Assembly (NCBI GenBank): GCA_040752975.1 | Contig: JBFMHF010000012.1 | Coordinates: 1-64,000 of the forward strand | Direction of reading: 5' to 3' | Length of the DNA: 64,000 nt | Source: JADLDB01 sp040752975 | GTDB lineage: Bacteria; Myxococcota; Myxococcia; Myxococcales; Myxococcaceae | Shown here: piece by piece, positions 44,647 to 52,450 of the stretch | Layout: every line of letters starts with the position of its first letter | Numbering within the stretch: position 1 is the stretch's first letter | The notes under the pieces: model-generated | The model's input: only the letters and a program-made list of their open reading frames with translations | Databases searched by the model: none | Told to the model about the DNA's origin: nothing | Position numbers and translations under genes: made by a program

Positions 44647-46647
44647 TCAGTCGTCGACCAGCATGTTGACGTCCAGCGTGGTGACGGCGTTGGCCTTCAC
44701 CTGCACGGTGCGCTTCTTCTTCCTGGGCTGCGGGAGGCTGGGATCTTCGAGCACCAACTCGATCCGGTGTGTGCCCTCCGACACCTCGACGGTCTTCGAG
44801 GCCACGGGCACGGACGTGACCTTCTTCCCGTCGACGAACATGGCGGCGAAGGGCGGCGCATGGATCTCCAACGTGCCCTTCCCGGGCTTCGGGGGCGCGG
44901 CGAACCAGGACTTCTTGTCGCCGGGGCCGAGGGTGATCCGCTTCGTCTGCTCGAAGCCCTGCTCCTCGTTCTTCACCGTCACGATGTACGTGCCGGCGAG
45001 CAGCTCCAGCTGAATAGGCGTGTTCCCCCACACCCGGCCGTCCACCTGCACGGAGCTGCGGGGAGACGCGTCCACCTGCAGAATGGCGACCTGCACCGGA
45101 GTGGCCGCTTCCCCGGCGTCCTCTTCCCCGACGGCAGCGCCTGCGTCCTCCGCCAGGGCGAGCGCGCCTGCGTCCACCACCGGCTCCGCGCCCGCATCCA
45201 GCGCGGGGCTCACCACGGCCAGCGCGCCCGCATCCGGGCCGCCCTCCCCCCGCTGGCTCTTCCAGAAGAAGACTGCGCCGACGATGACCGCGAGCAGGAG
45301 GGCCACCGCGGAGAGCGCCGCGACCGGGCCGACGCCCTGCTTCGGGCTGGCTCGCTTCACGCCACTGTTGGGGAGGAGATGGGTGGGCGCCACCGCCACG
45401 CCGTGGGGCACCGCGGGCCCGACCCCGGAGGAGACGGGCGGGAGATCGTTCGACGCTTTCCCGGTGGTCGGCGCAGGCTGTGGGCCGAAGCGATCGGTCG
45501 CCTTCGTTGGGCCCTGCGCGGCCTGCTGGCTGCGCTGGGGCACCATCTGCTCGGGCGTGAGCTTGATGGGCCCGGTGTTCGGCTCGGGCTTGAAGGCGGC
45601 CGCAGGCTTCGGCATCGAGGGCGACGTCGTGGCGTAGCCGATCTCGTCCACCGCGTCGGGCGGCAGCGTGTCCGGCGCCATCATCGCCTGCTCCTGCTGC
45701 GTGGGCCGCGACGCTGGCTCCTCGGCGGGGAAGTCGGCGTGGCTCACCTCGGCGGCCACCACGCGGAACAGGCGCAGCAGATCTTCCTGTCCCACCACGT
45801 GCCGCTCGTACTGGAGGTACTTCTCGAGATCGTTCCGGAGGTACTCCGCCGTGGGGTAGCGCCCGTTGGGCGAAGGGTGGAGGCAGCCGCCGAGGATCTG
45901 CCGCAGCGGCACCGGCGTGTTGGGGCGGATCTGCTCGATGGGGCGGATCCGCGCGTTCTTCGCGTTCTCGATCTGCTCGAGCTCGACGTTGCCGGCGATG
46001 GCGCGGACGTTGGTGAGCAGCTCGTACAGCACCAGGCCCAACGCGTAGACGTCGACGCGGCGATCGATGTCCTGCCCGGTGATCTGCTCGGGGGACATGT
46101 ACGGGTACTTCCCCTTCACGTACCCGGCCTGGGTGCGGTGAGTGGCGGTGGACGCGCGCGCCACGCCGAAGTCGATCACCTTCACCACGCCCTTCGTCGA
46201 CAAGAGGATGTTGTGGGGCGAGATGTCCCGGTGCACCAGGTTGAGCGGCTGGCCGTTCTTCCCGCGCGCCTCGTGCGCGTAGTGCATGGCCGCGGCGGCG
46301 TCGGCGACGATGCGGGCGCACAGCTCGGGGGCGATCAGCTCGCCGTGGCGCTCGTGCTCCAGGCTGATCGTCATCAGATCGAAGCCGGGCACGTACTCCA
46401 TCGCGAGGTAGTACACGCCGCCCACGTGGCCGAGGTCGTAGATCTGCGCGATGCCCGGGTGGTGCAGCTGGGCCAGCAGCGACGCCTCGTCGAGGAACAT
46501 GCGGACGAACTCGGGGTTCGCGCACAGGTGCGGGTGCGGGCGCTTCACCACGCAGATGCCGGTGGGCCCGCGGGCGAGGAAGACGTCGGCCATGCCGCCG
46601 GCGCCGATGCGCTTGTCGAGCGTGTAGGGCCCCAGCCGGTCGGCCAT
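44647..46647 (-). CDS. Ser/Thr kinase with C-terminal PEGA domains
   Basis: 666 aa. Kinase domain (about 1-275): GAGGMADV loop, Lys35, HRDISPHN (Asp141; Ser replaces the usual Lys two residues later) and DFG (159-161). A Pro/Gln-rich linker, one membrane helix (about 430-455, VAALSAVALLLAVIVGAVFF) and two PEGA-like units in the last 145 residues (DGRVWGNTPIQLELLAGTY; DGKKVTSVPVASKTVEVSEGTH) follow. The periplasmic part may sense envelope state. Upstream of the marC gene in the opposite sense of regulation is not evident. Confidence 0.92.
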   Translation of the reverse strand: MADRLGPYTLDKRIGAGGMADVFLARGPTGICVVKRPHPHLCANPEFVRMFLDEASLLAQLHHPGIAQIYDLGHVGGVYYLAMEYVPGFDLMTISLEHERHGELIAPELCARIVADAAAAMHYAHEARGKNGQPLNLVHRDISPHNILLSTKGVVKVIDFGVARASTATHRTQAGYVKGKYPYMSPEQITGQDIDRRVDVYALGLVLYELLTNVRAIAGNVELEQIENAKNARIRPIEQIRPNTPVPLRQILGGCLHPSPNGRYPTAEYLRNDLEKYLQYERHVVGQEDLLRLFRVVAAEVSHADFPAEEPASRPTQQEQAMMAPDTLPPDAVDEIGYATTSPSMPKPAAAFKPEPNTGPIKLTPEQMVPQRSQQAAQGPTKATDRFGPQPAPTTGKASNDLPPVSSGVGPAVPHGVAVAPTHLLPNSGVKRASPKQGVGPVAALSAVALLLAVIVGAVFFWKSQRGEGGPDAGALAVVSPALDAGAEPVVDAGALALAEDAGAAVGEEDAGEAATPVQVAILQVDASPRSSVQVDGRVWGNTPIQLELLAGTYIVTVKNEEQGFEQTKRITLGPGDKKSWFAAPPKPGKGTLEIHAPPFAAMFVDGKKVTSVPVASKTVEVSEGTHRIELVLEDPSLPQPRKKKRTVQVKANAVTTLDVNMLVDD

Positions 46648-46683
46648 GCCTCACGGGAAATAGCACGAGTCCCGCGTTCCGCC

Positions 46684-47307
46684 TCAGCCCTTCAGCAGCT
46701 CGCGGCCCCCGTCGAAGACGAACTGCACCGCGATGGCCGCGAGGATCAGGCCGAAGACGCGCTCGAGGATCGCGATGCCCGTCTGCCGCAGCACCGCCTT
46801 CACCCGGTGGGCGCTGCGCAGCACCAGGTAGGTGACGAGCATGGTGAGGACGATCGCCGCCAGCACCGCGCCCGCGCTCTCCCAGGCCGCGCCGTGCTGC
46901 GCCATCAGCACCATCACCGTGGCGATGGCGCCCGGGCCTGCCAGAAGCGGCATGGCGAGCGGGACGATGGCGATGTCCTCCTGCGCGGCGCCTTCGGCCG
47001 TTTCCTGCTCCGTCGTGCGCGTCCCCGGCGGTCGCGCCCGGAGCATGTCCAGCGCCGTCAACATCAGCAGCAGGCCCCCGGCCACACGAAAGGCGGCCAA
47101 CGTCACGCCGAACACCTGGAAGACGAGCGTGCCGAAGAGGGCGAAGAAGATCAGCACGCCGGTGGCGGTCAGGGTCGCGCGGCGCGCCATGGCCCGGCAC
47201 TTCTCGGGCGTGTCCCGCGCCGTCATCGCCACGAAGAGCGGCACGACGCCGATCGGGTCGACGATGAAGAGCACCGCCGGCAGCGCGAGGACGAAGGTGG
47301 CGAGCAT
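46684..47307 (-). CDS. MarC-family membrane protein
   Basis: 207 aa with six helices. FIVDPIGVVPLFVAMT near the N-terminus, MPLLAGPGAIATVMVLM in the middle and LERVFGLILAAIAVQFVFDG at the end identify the MarC family (function uncertain, no proven antibiotic-resistance role). It starts directly after the stop of the glycosyltransferase gene, no gap, so the two are co-translated. Confidence 0.92.
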   Translation of the reverse strand: MLATFVLALPAVLFIVDPIGVVPLFVAMTARDTPEKCRAMARRATLTATGVLIFFALFGTLVFQVFGVTLAAFRVAGGLLLMLTALDMLRARPPGTRTTEQETAEGAAQEDIAIVPLAMPLLAGPGAIATVMVLMAQHGAAWESAGAVLAAIVLTMLVTYLVLRSAHRVKAVLRQTGIAILERVFGLILAAIAVQFVFDGGRELLKG

Positions 47308-48012
47308 TTACACGGTGAACCGGAGCTTCCACACCATGGTCATCGCCTCGACGAAGATCTTCCGGCTCATCTTCGACTGCCCGACGCGGCGATCCTCGAA
47401 GACGATGGGGATCTCCTTCACCGTGAAGCCCTTCTTCAGCGTGCGGTAGGTCAGCTCGATCTGGAAGCCGTAGCCGCTGGAGACGACCTGGTCGAGATCG
47501 ATGGCCTCCAGCACGCGGCGGTTGAAGCACTTGAAGCCGCCGGTGAGGTCCCGGATCTTCACCCCGAGGATGCTGCGCGCATAGAGGGAGCCGCCGCGCG
47601 AGAGGATCTTCCGCCCCACGCCCCAGTTCACCGTGCCGCCGCCGGGCACGTAGCGGCTGCCCAACGCGAGATCCGCCCCACTCTGCGCCGCGTCGATGAG
47701 CTGCGGGAGGTACTTCGGATCGTGGCTGAAGTCCGCGTCCATCTCGATGATGAACTGGTAGCCGTGCTCGAGCCCCCACCGGAAGGCGTGGAGGTAGGCG
47801 CGGCCGAGGCCCTCCTTCTTCTCCCGGTGCAGGACCTTGATGCGGGGCTCCTTCGCGGCCAGCTCGTCGGCCAACTGCCCGGTGCCGTCGGGGCTGTTGT
47901 CGTCGACGATCAAGATGTCCACCCGCGGCTCCGCGGCCAGCACCGCCGCGGTGATGGGGCCGACGTTGTCGCGTTCGTTGTACGTGGGGATGATGACCAG
48001 CGCGGGATTCAT
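47308..48012 (-). CDS. Polyprenol-phosphate sugar transferase, GT2 (DPM1-like)
   Basis: 234 aa soluble glycosyltransferase family 2: IIPTYNERDNV, the DxD-like IEMDADFSHDP, and the C-terminal MSRKIFVEAMTMVWKLRF. It matches dolichyl/polyprenyl-phosphate mannose or glucose synthases, which load sugar onto a lipid carrier. It lacks the C-terminal membrane helices of some relatives. ATG 48012 matches MNPALVIIPTYN. Confidence 0.9.
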   Translation of the reverse strand: MNPALVIIPTYNERDNVGPITAAVLAAEPRVDILIVDDNSPDGTGQLADELAAKEPRIKVLHREKKEGLGRAYLHAFRWGLEHGYQFIIEMDADFSHDPKYLPQLIDAAQSGADLALGSRYVPGGGTVNWGVGRKILSRGGSLYARSILGVKIRDLTGGFKCFNRRVLEAIDLDQVVSSGYGFQIELTYRTLKKGFTVKEIPIVFEDRRVGQSKMSRKIFVEAMTMVWKLRFTV

Positions 48013-48059
48013 CGCGCGAGCGCCTTAGCACTTCCTGCGCGCGGGGCCAGCGCCGACCG

Positions 48060-49526
48060 TCAGAGCGTGTAGGTGCGATCGAAGAGCACGGTGTCCGACG
48101 CGTCGTGGAAGACGAGGCGGGCCTGCCGGGTGGAGGGCTCCAGGTGCACGGCGAGGTAGTTGTTGGTCCCGCTGGCAAAGTCCCAGCGCGGCGGGCGGAG
48201 CGCCTGAAAGAGGATGTTGCCGTTCTGCGCGCCGGGCCCGGCCAGCACCTCCAGCGCGTTCGCCCCCGGCCCCGACGCGGAGATCCGGCCGACGCTGGCG
48301 AAGTGGTGATCGCCCGCGACCCACAAGACGCCGGAGATCGCACTGGCGTCGATGAAGCTCAGGATCTCGTCGCGCTGCTTGAAGTAGGCGCGCCAGGTGT
48401 CCGTGGTGAAGGCGCTGAAGCCGAAGTCGGTGATCGGCACCGAGTTGAGGATGATCTTGAACGTGGCCGTGCTGGCGGCGAGGGCCTGCTTGAACCAGTC
48501 CATTTGCTGCCGGGAGAGGTAGATGTGATCGCCGCCGGGCAGCAGCGTCGACGGCTTGCGCTCGCTGCGCCCGTCCAGCACGAAGAACTCGGCGGTGGCG
48601 CCCCAGCGGATCGACTTCCAGATCCGCTCGGGGGCGAGGGCGTCGCGCCGCAGCGGCAGCATCTCGAAGAAGGCCTGGCGGGCGATCGCCAGGCGGGTGG
48701 CGCTCAGCCGCTCGGGGTTGAAGTCGTTCGTCACCTCGTGATCGTCCCACGTGGCGAGCACGCTGGTGGACGCCCGCAGCGCCCGGTACTCGGGCGTGCC
48801 GAGGTTCGACGCCCACCGCGCCCGGTACTCGTCGAGCGTCATGCAGCCGTCGTTGTACGAGGTGTCTCCGAGGAGCAGGAAGAGATCGAGATCTCCGCGC
48901 TCGCCTGCGCGCAAGAGCGGCGTCGCCACCTCGTTGTTCTCGGTGCAGGAGCAGGCGCCGAAGACGAGCGGCTCCACGGCGCCGGCGGGCAACGCGGCCC
49001 GAAACCGCCCGATGGCGCTGCGACCCACCGGCACACCCGCCTGGAGCTCCACGAAGGCGTAGCGGTAGCGTGCGCCGGGCTCGAGGCCGGCCACGTCGAG
49101 GTGAATGAAGCCTCCGTCGGCAGGCTGGACGGGCGTGTCCGCGACCCGCTCCCACCCTTGCAGGCCGACCCGCCACACGCGCAGCGCCAGCGAGCCTGCG
49201 CCCACGTAGCGGGTCTGCACCACCGCCCGCGTCGCCTCGACGTCGCCCGCGGAGACGCCCAGAGGGAAGTCGGTGAGCGACTCGGAGAGGCTCTCCGGTT
49301 GATCGAAGACGCCCGCGTCAGGCGCGCCCGCGTCCGGTGCGCCGGCGTCCACCTCGAGCCCCGCGTCCACGCCCGCGTCGGCCGCGCTGCCCGCGTCTGG
49401 GGCGCCCCCATCCACCCCGCCGTCCTGGCCGTCCACCGCGGCGGGGCGCCCGCAGCCGAGCCACAAGCCGGCGGCGCCCAGCGCCGTCACCTGGAGGAAC
49501 TGCCTGCGCGTCCGTCGTTGGGCCAC
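48060..49526 (-). CDS. PhoD-like alkaline phosphatase/phosphodiesterase, Tat-exported lipoprotein
   Basis: 488 aa. Twin-arginine signal RRTRRQFLQVTALG followed by a lipobox-like WLGC, then an Asp-Ala-Gly-rich linker, then the PhoD core: GVSAGDVEATRAVVQTRY (Fn-like domain), FGACSC, LLLGDTSYNDG, ATWDDHEVTND, GDHHFASVG. PhoD enzymes use Fe/Ca and hydrolyse phosphodiesters. Start uncertain: GTG 49526 is closest to the signal peptide; the frame is open further upstream with an SD-like GGAGGGAGG about 10-25 bases before it. Confidence 0.88.
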   Translation of the reverse strand: MAQRRTRRQFLQVTALGAAGLWLGCGRPAAVDGQDGGVDGGAPDAGSAADAGVDAGLEVDAGAPDAGAPDAGVFDQPESLSESLTDFPLGVSAGDVEATRAVVQTRYVGAGSLALRVWRVGLQGWERVADTPVQPADGGFIHLDVAGLEPGARYRYAFVELQAGVPVGRSAIGRFRAALPAGAVEPLVFGACSCTENNEVATPLLRAGERGDLDLFLLLGDTSYNDGCMTLDEYRARWASNLGTPEYRALRASTSVLATWDDHEVTNDFNPERLSATRLAIARQAFFEMLPLRRDALAPERIWKSIRWGATAEFFVLDGRSERKPSTLLPGGDHIYLSRQQMDWFKQALAASTATFKIILNSVPITDFGFSAFTTDTWRAYFKQRDEILSFIDASAISGVLWVAGDHHFASVGRISASGPGANALEVLAGPGAQNGNILFQALRPPRWDFASGTNNYLAVHLEPSTRQARLVFHDASDTVLFDRTYTL

Positions 49527-49687
49527 CAAAGCGCGCGCAGGAAACCGGATCCTCCCTCCGCAAAGCAACTGGGGGATCGCGACTGTCGCAAGCGCTGCCG
49601 GGACGCCCGTGGGGCGGCCGCCCCCAAAAACACCTCCGGCGCCGCCACTCACCCATCGCAGGACCTCAACCCTTTCTGGAGGAGACC

Positions 49688-49987
49688 ATGTCGAACACCA
49701 TCTCGCGGCGCCCCCTCAGCCCGGCCGCCGTCCTCTCGGGCGCTGGCACCATCGGCCTGTACACCGCTGCCGGCATCGGGGTGGGCGCGGTGGGCGGAGC
49801 CATCGTCGGCGCGTCCACCACGGCCGCAGGCACCTTCGGCTTCGGGACGCTGGGCGGCCTGGTGATGGGCGGGATCGCCGGCGCAGCGATCGGGGGAGGC
49901 GTAGGCCTGGGCGCGGGCGTCTACCGGGTGGCCCAGCCGAAGCTGAACTGGCACACCGACTCCTTCGAGCCCGCGAGGACGCGATGA
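49688..49987 (+). CDS. Glycine-zipper membrane protein, 99 aa
   Basis: SD GGAGGAGA before ATG 49688. Two hydrophobic Gly/Ala-rich segments with GxxxG periodicity (VLSGAGTIGLYTAAGIGVGAVGG; LGGLVMGGIAGAAIGGGVGLG) resemble glycine-zipper proteins. Overlaps the next gene by four bases (ATGA 49984-49987). Function unknown. Confidence 0.7.
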   Translation: MSNTISRRPLSPAAVLSGAGTIGLYTAAGIGVGAVGGAIVGASTTAAGTFGFGTLGGLVMGGIAGAAIGGGVGLGAGVYRVAQPKLNWHTDSFEPARTR

Positions 49988-50313
49988 GCTTCGCCGTCCT
50001 CCCCTGGGCCTGTCTGCAGTGCGGCACCCGCGCTGACACCGACGCGAGGTGCCCGTCGTGCGCCGCGGACGCGATGATGGACCTGCGCGATCCCGGGGTC
50101 CGCGCCGAGCTGCTCAAGGAAGACGAGGAGCGACGAGGCAAGCGCCGGCAGGTGATGATCTGGGTGGCGCTCCCCGCGGCCATCTTGACGGCGACGCTGT
50201 TGGGGCTGGGCGTGGTGGGCCTGTTTGTGGGCGCCGCGGCGGGCTACGGCCTTTCGCTGGCCCTCGCCTCGATGTTCCCTGCGCCGCAGCTCTTCCCCTA
50301 CGCCAGGGACTGA
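49984..50313 (+). CDS. Zinc-ribbon membrane protein, 109 aa
   Basis: N-terminal CLQCG...CPSC zinc ribbon (Cys10-Cys26), then a basic segment and a C-terminal hydrophobic helix pair (VALPAAILTATLLGLGVVGLFVGAAAGYGL). Start coupled to the previous gene. No family recognised. Confidence 0.68.
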   Translation: MSFAVLPWACLQCGTRADTDARCPSCAADAMMDLRDPGVRAELLKEDEERRGKRRQVMIWVALPAAILTATLLGLGVVGLFVGAAAGYGLSLALASMFPAPQLFPYARD

Positions 50314-50457
50314 CTGGGAAAAATCACCGGCGAAATTCCCGACTTCTGCTCAGGCGCTTTACGGATTCCCGGGAAAGCCGGGGACCGACACCTCCGGACA
50401 ATGTGAGTGGCGGGCTCGCCCGCCGGTCTCAAAGGGGCTTCACCGGAGGAACAGCTC

Positions 50458-51276
50458 ATGGCCTACGTGATTCGGCCTGGCGACACCCTTTCAGGCATCG
50501 CGGCGCGGCACCGGACGACGGTGGCAGCGCTGATGAGGGCGAACCCGCAGATCAAGAACCCCAACCTCATCTACTCGGGGCACCGCCTCAACCTGCCCGG
50601 CTCCTCCGACAGCTTCCAGCCGGTGCCCAGCGGCGGCGGCGCGCGCTACACCGTGCGGCCCGGCGACACGCTCTCGGCCATCGGCGCGCGCTTCGGCGTC
50701 AGCTACCAGTCCATCGCCCGCGCCAACGGGATCGCCAACCCCAACCTCATCTATTCGGGGCAGCAGCTCGTCATCCCCGGCCGCGGCACCGCACCCGCGC
50801 CGACGCCTTCTCCCACGCCCACGCCGGGCCCCGGCAACGTCTCCGGCATCGAGAACCGGCCCGGCGTCAAAGGCAACGCCCAGCAGACCATCGACTTCTT
50901 CATGTCCAAGGGGCTGACGCGGGCGCAGGCCGCGGGCATCGCCGGCAACCTGCTGTACGAGTCGGGCTTCAACCCGTCGGCCGTGGGCGATGGCGGCACG
51001 TCTTTCGGAGTCGCGCAGTGGCACCTGGGCCGCGGCAACGCGATGAAGCAGTGGACGGTGGCGCACGGGTACTCGAGCACCTCGTTCCGCGGCCAGCTGG
51101 AGTTCCTCTGGCACGAGCTCAACAACAACGAGCGCTACGCGATGAGCAAGCTGCGCGCGACCACCAACGCCTACGACGCGGGCATGGCCTTCTGCCGGTA
51201 CTTCGAGCGCCCGGCGTACATCAACCCGGCGCGCGGCCAGGCCGCTCAGCGCTTCTACCAGGAGAGCCTGGGCTGA
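50458..51276 (+). CDS. LysM protein with phage-tail-type lysozyme domain
   Basis: 272 aa. Two LysM domains (about 3-48, IRPGDTLSGIAARHRTTVA; 62-108, VRPGDTLSAIGARFGVSYQ) separated by linkers, then a Pro/Thr linker and a C-terminal domain matching phage tail lysozyme (NLLYESGFNP; TSFGVAQWHLGRG), whose Glu in YESG is the likely catalytic residue. No signal peptide seen, which is notable for a peptidoglycan-binding protein; export may use a non-classical route. SD GGAGGA before ATG 50458. Confidence 0.88.
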   Translation: MAYVIRPGDTLSGIAARHRTTVAALMRANPQIKNPNLIYSGHRLNLPGSSDSFQPVPSGGGARYTVRPGDTLSAIGARFGVSYQSIARANGIANPNLIYSGQQLVIPGRGTAPAPTPSPTPTPGPGNVSGIENRPGVKGNAQQTIDFFMSKGLTRAQAAGIAGNLLYESGFNPSAVGDGGTSFGVAQWHLGRGNAMKQWTVAHGYSSTSFRGQLEFLWHELNNNERYAMSKLRATTNAYDAGMAFCRYFERPAYINPARGQAAQRFYQESLG

Positions 51277-51298
51277 GCGTCGCCTCGCAGCGCCCGCC

Positions 51299-52450
51299 CT
51301 ACCCGGTGAACATCTGCCGGTGGCGGTTGACGTTCACCAACAGCCCGATGCCCAGCATCACCGACACCATCGAACTGCCGCCGTAGCTCATCAGCGGCAG
51401 GGTGATGCCGGTGATCGGCAACAGCCCCGTCACCATCCCGATGTTCTCGAACACCTGCCAGAAGATCATCGCCGCCACGCCCACCGCGACGAAGGCCCCG
51501 TAGCGCTCCTTCGCCGACGCGGCGACGCCCAGCGCGCCGAGCAACACCACGCCGTACAGCATCAGAAGGAAGAGGCAGCGCACGAAGCCCTGCTCCTCCG
51601 CGAAGACCGAGAAGATGAAGTCGGTGTGCTGCTCCGGCAGGTAGCGCAGCCCCGTCTGCGTGCCTTCCTTCCAGCCCTTTCCGCTGATGCCGCCGCTGCC
51701 CACGGCGATCTTCGACTGCATCGCGTGGTAGCTGGAGCCCTTGAGATCGCTCGTCGGATCCAGCCAGCTGGTGATGCGCTGATCCTGGTGCTTCTTCAGC
51801 TTGTGCCGGACGAAGGTGAAGCGGGGCTCGGCCTGGGGGCGCACGTAGTCGTTCCACAGCACGCCCACGCCCAGCGCGGCGACGAGGCCCATCACCGCCA
51901 GCACCGGCCACGAGGGCCGCGCGAACAGCACGATGGTGACGGCGGTGAAGACCATCATCAGCGCGGTGCCCAGGTCCGGCTGCACCAGCACCAGCCCGAT
52001 CGGCACCAGCGCCATCGCCGCGGGGGGGATCAGCCGAAGGAAGCCATACGCTGGCCGCTCGTCGTCGTGGAAGTACTTCGCCAGCATCAACAGCATGCCG
52101 ATCTTCATGAACTCGGCGGGCTGGATGCGTAAGGGCCCGACGACGAACCAGCTCTCCGCGCCCTTCGCCTTGTGGCCGATGAACTTCAGCGCGATGAGCG
52201 CCAGCAGGTTGATGACGTAGATCGGCACCGTCGCCTGCTGGATGAGCCGGTAGTCGAGGAAGCTGACCGCCACCACCGCCACCAGGCCCACGCCGAGGTA
52301 GGCGATCTGGCTCATCCACACCGGCGACGACGGAGGCCGTGACGCCGACGCCAGGTTGTAGATGCCCACCAGCGCCGTCAGCACCACGCCGACGAGCAAC
52401 ACCCACGGCACGCGCTGCAGCGGCCGGCGATCTCCGACGGAGAGCTCCAT
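51299..52450 (-). CDS. rodA: Rod-shape peptidoglycan glycosyltransferase RodA
   Basis: 383 aa SEDS-family protein with about ten helices. WFVVGPLRIQPAEFMKI, VLVQPDLGTALMM, and LLPITGITLPLMSYGGSSM are conserved SEDS motifs. It polymerises lipid II glycan strands during elongation with its class B PBP partner. Its ATG overlaps the end of mrdA (ATGA at 52447-52450). Confidence 0.94.
   Translation of the reverse strand: MELSVGDRRPLQRVPWVLLVGVVLTALVGIYNLASASRPPSSPVWMSQIAYLGVGLVAVVAVSFLDYRLIQQATVPIYVINLLALIALKFIGHKAKGAESWFVVGPLRIQPAEFMKIGMLLMLAKYFHDDERPAYGFLRLIPPAAMALVPIGLVLVQPDLGTALMMVFTAVTIVLFARPSWPVLAVMGLVAALGVGVLWNDYVRPQAEPRFTFVRHKLKKHQDQRITSWLDPTSDLKGSSYHAMQSKIAVGSGGISGKGWKEGTQTGLRYLPEQHTDFIFSVFAEEQGFVRCLFLLMLYGVVLLGALGVAASAKERYGAFVAVGVAAMIFWQVFENIGMVTGLLPITGITLPLMSYGGSSMVSVMLGIGLLVNVNRHRQMFTG

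Noticed and set aside
44461..48343. Open frames of about 1200-1290 codons on both strands
   Set aside because: Shadow frames of the kinase, MarC and glycosyltransferase genes.
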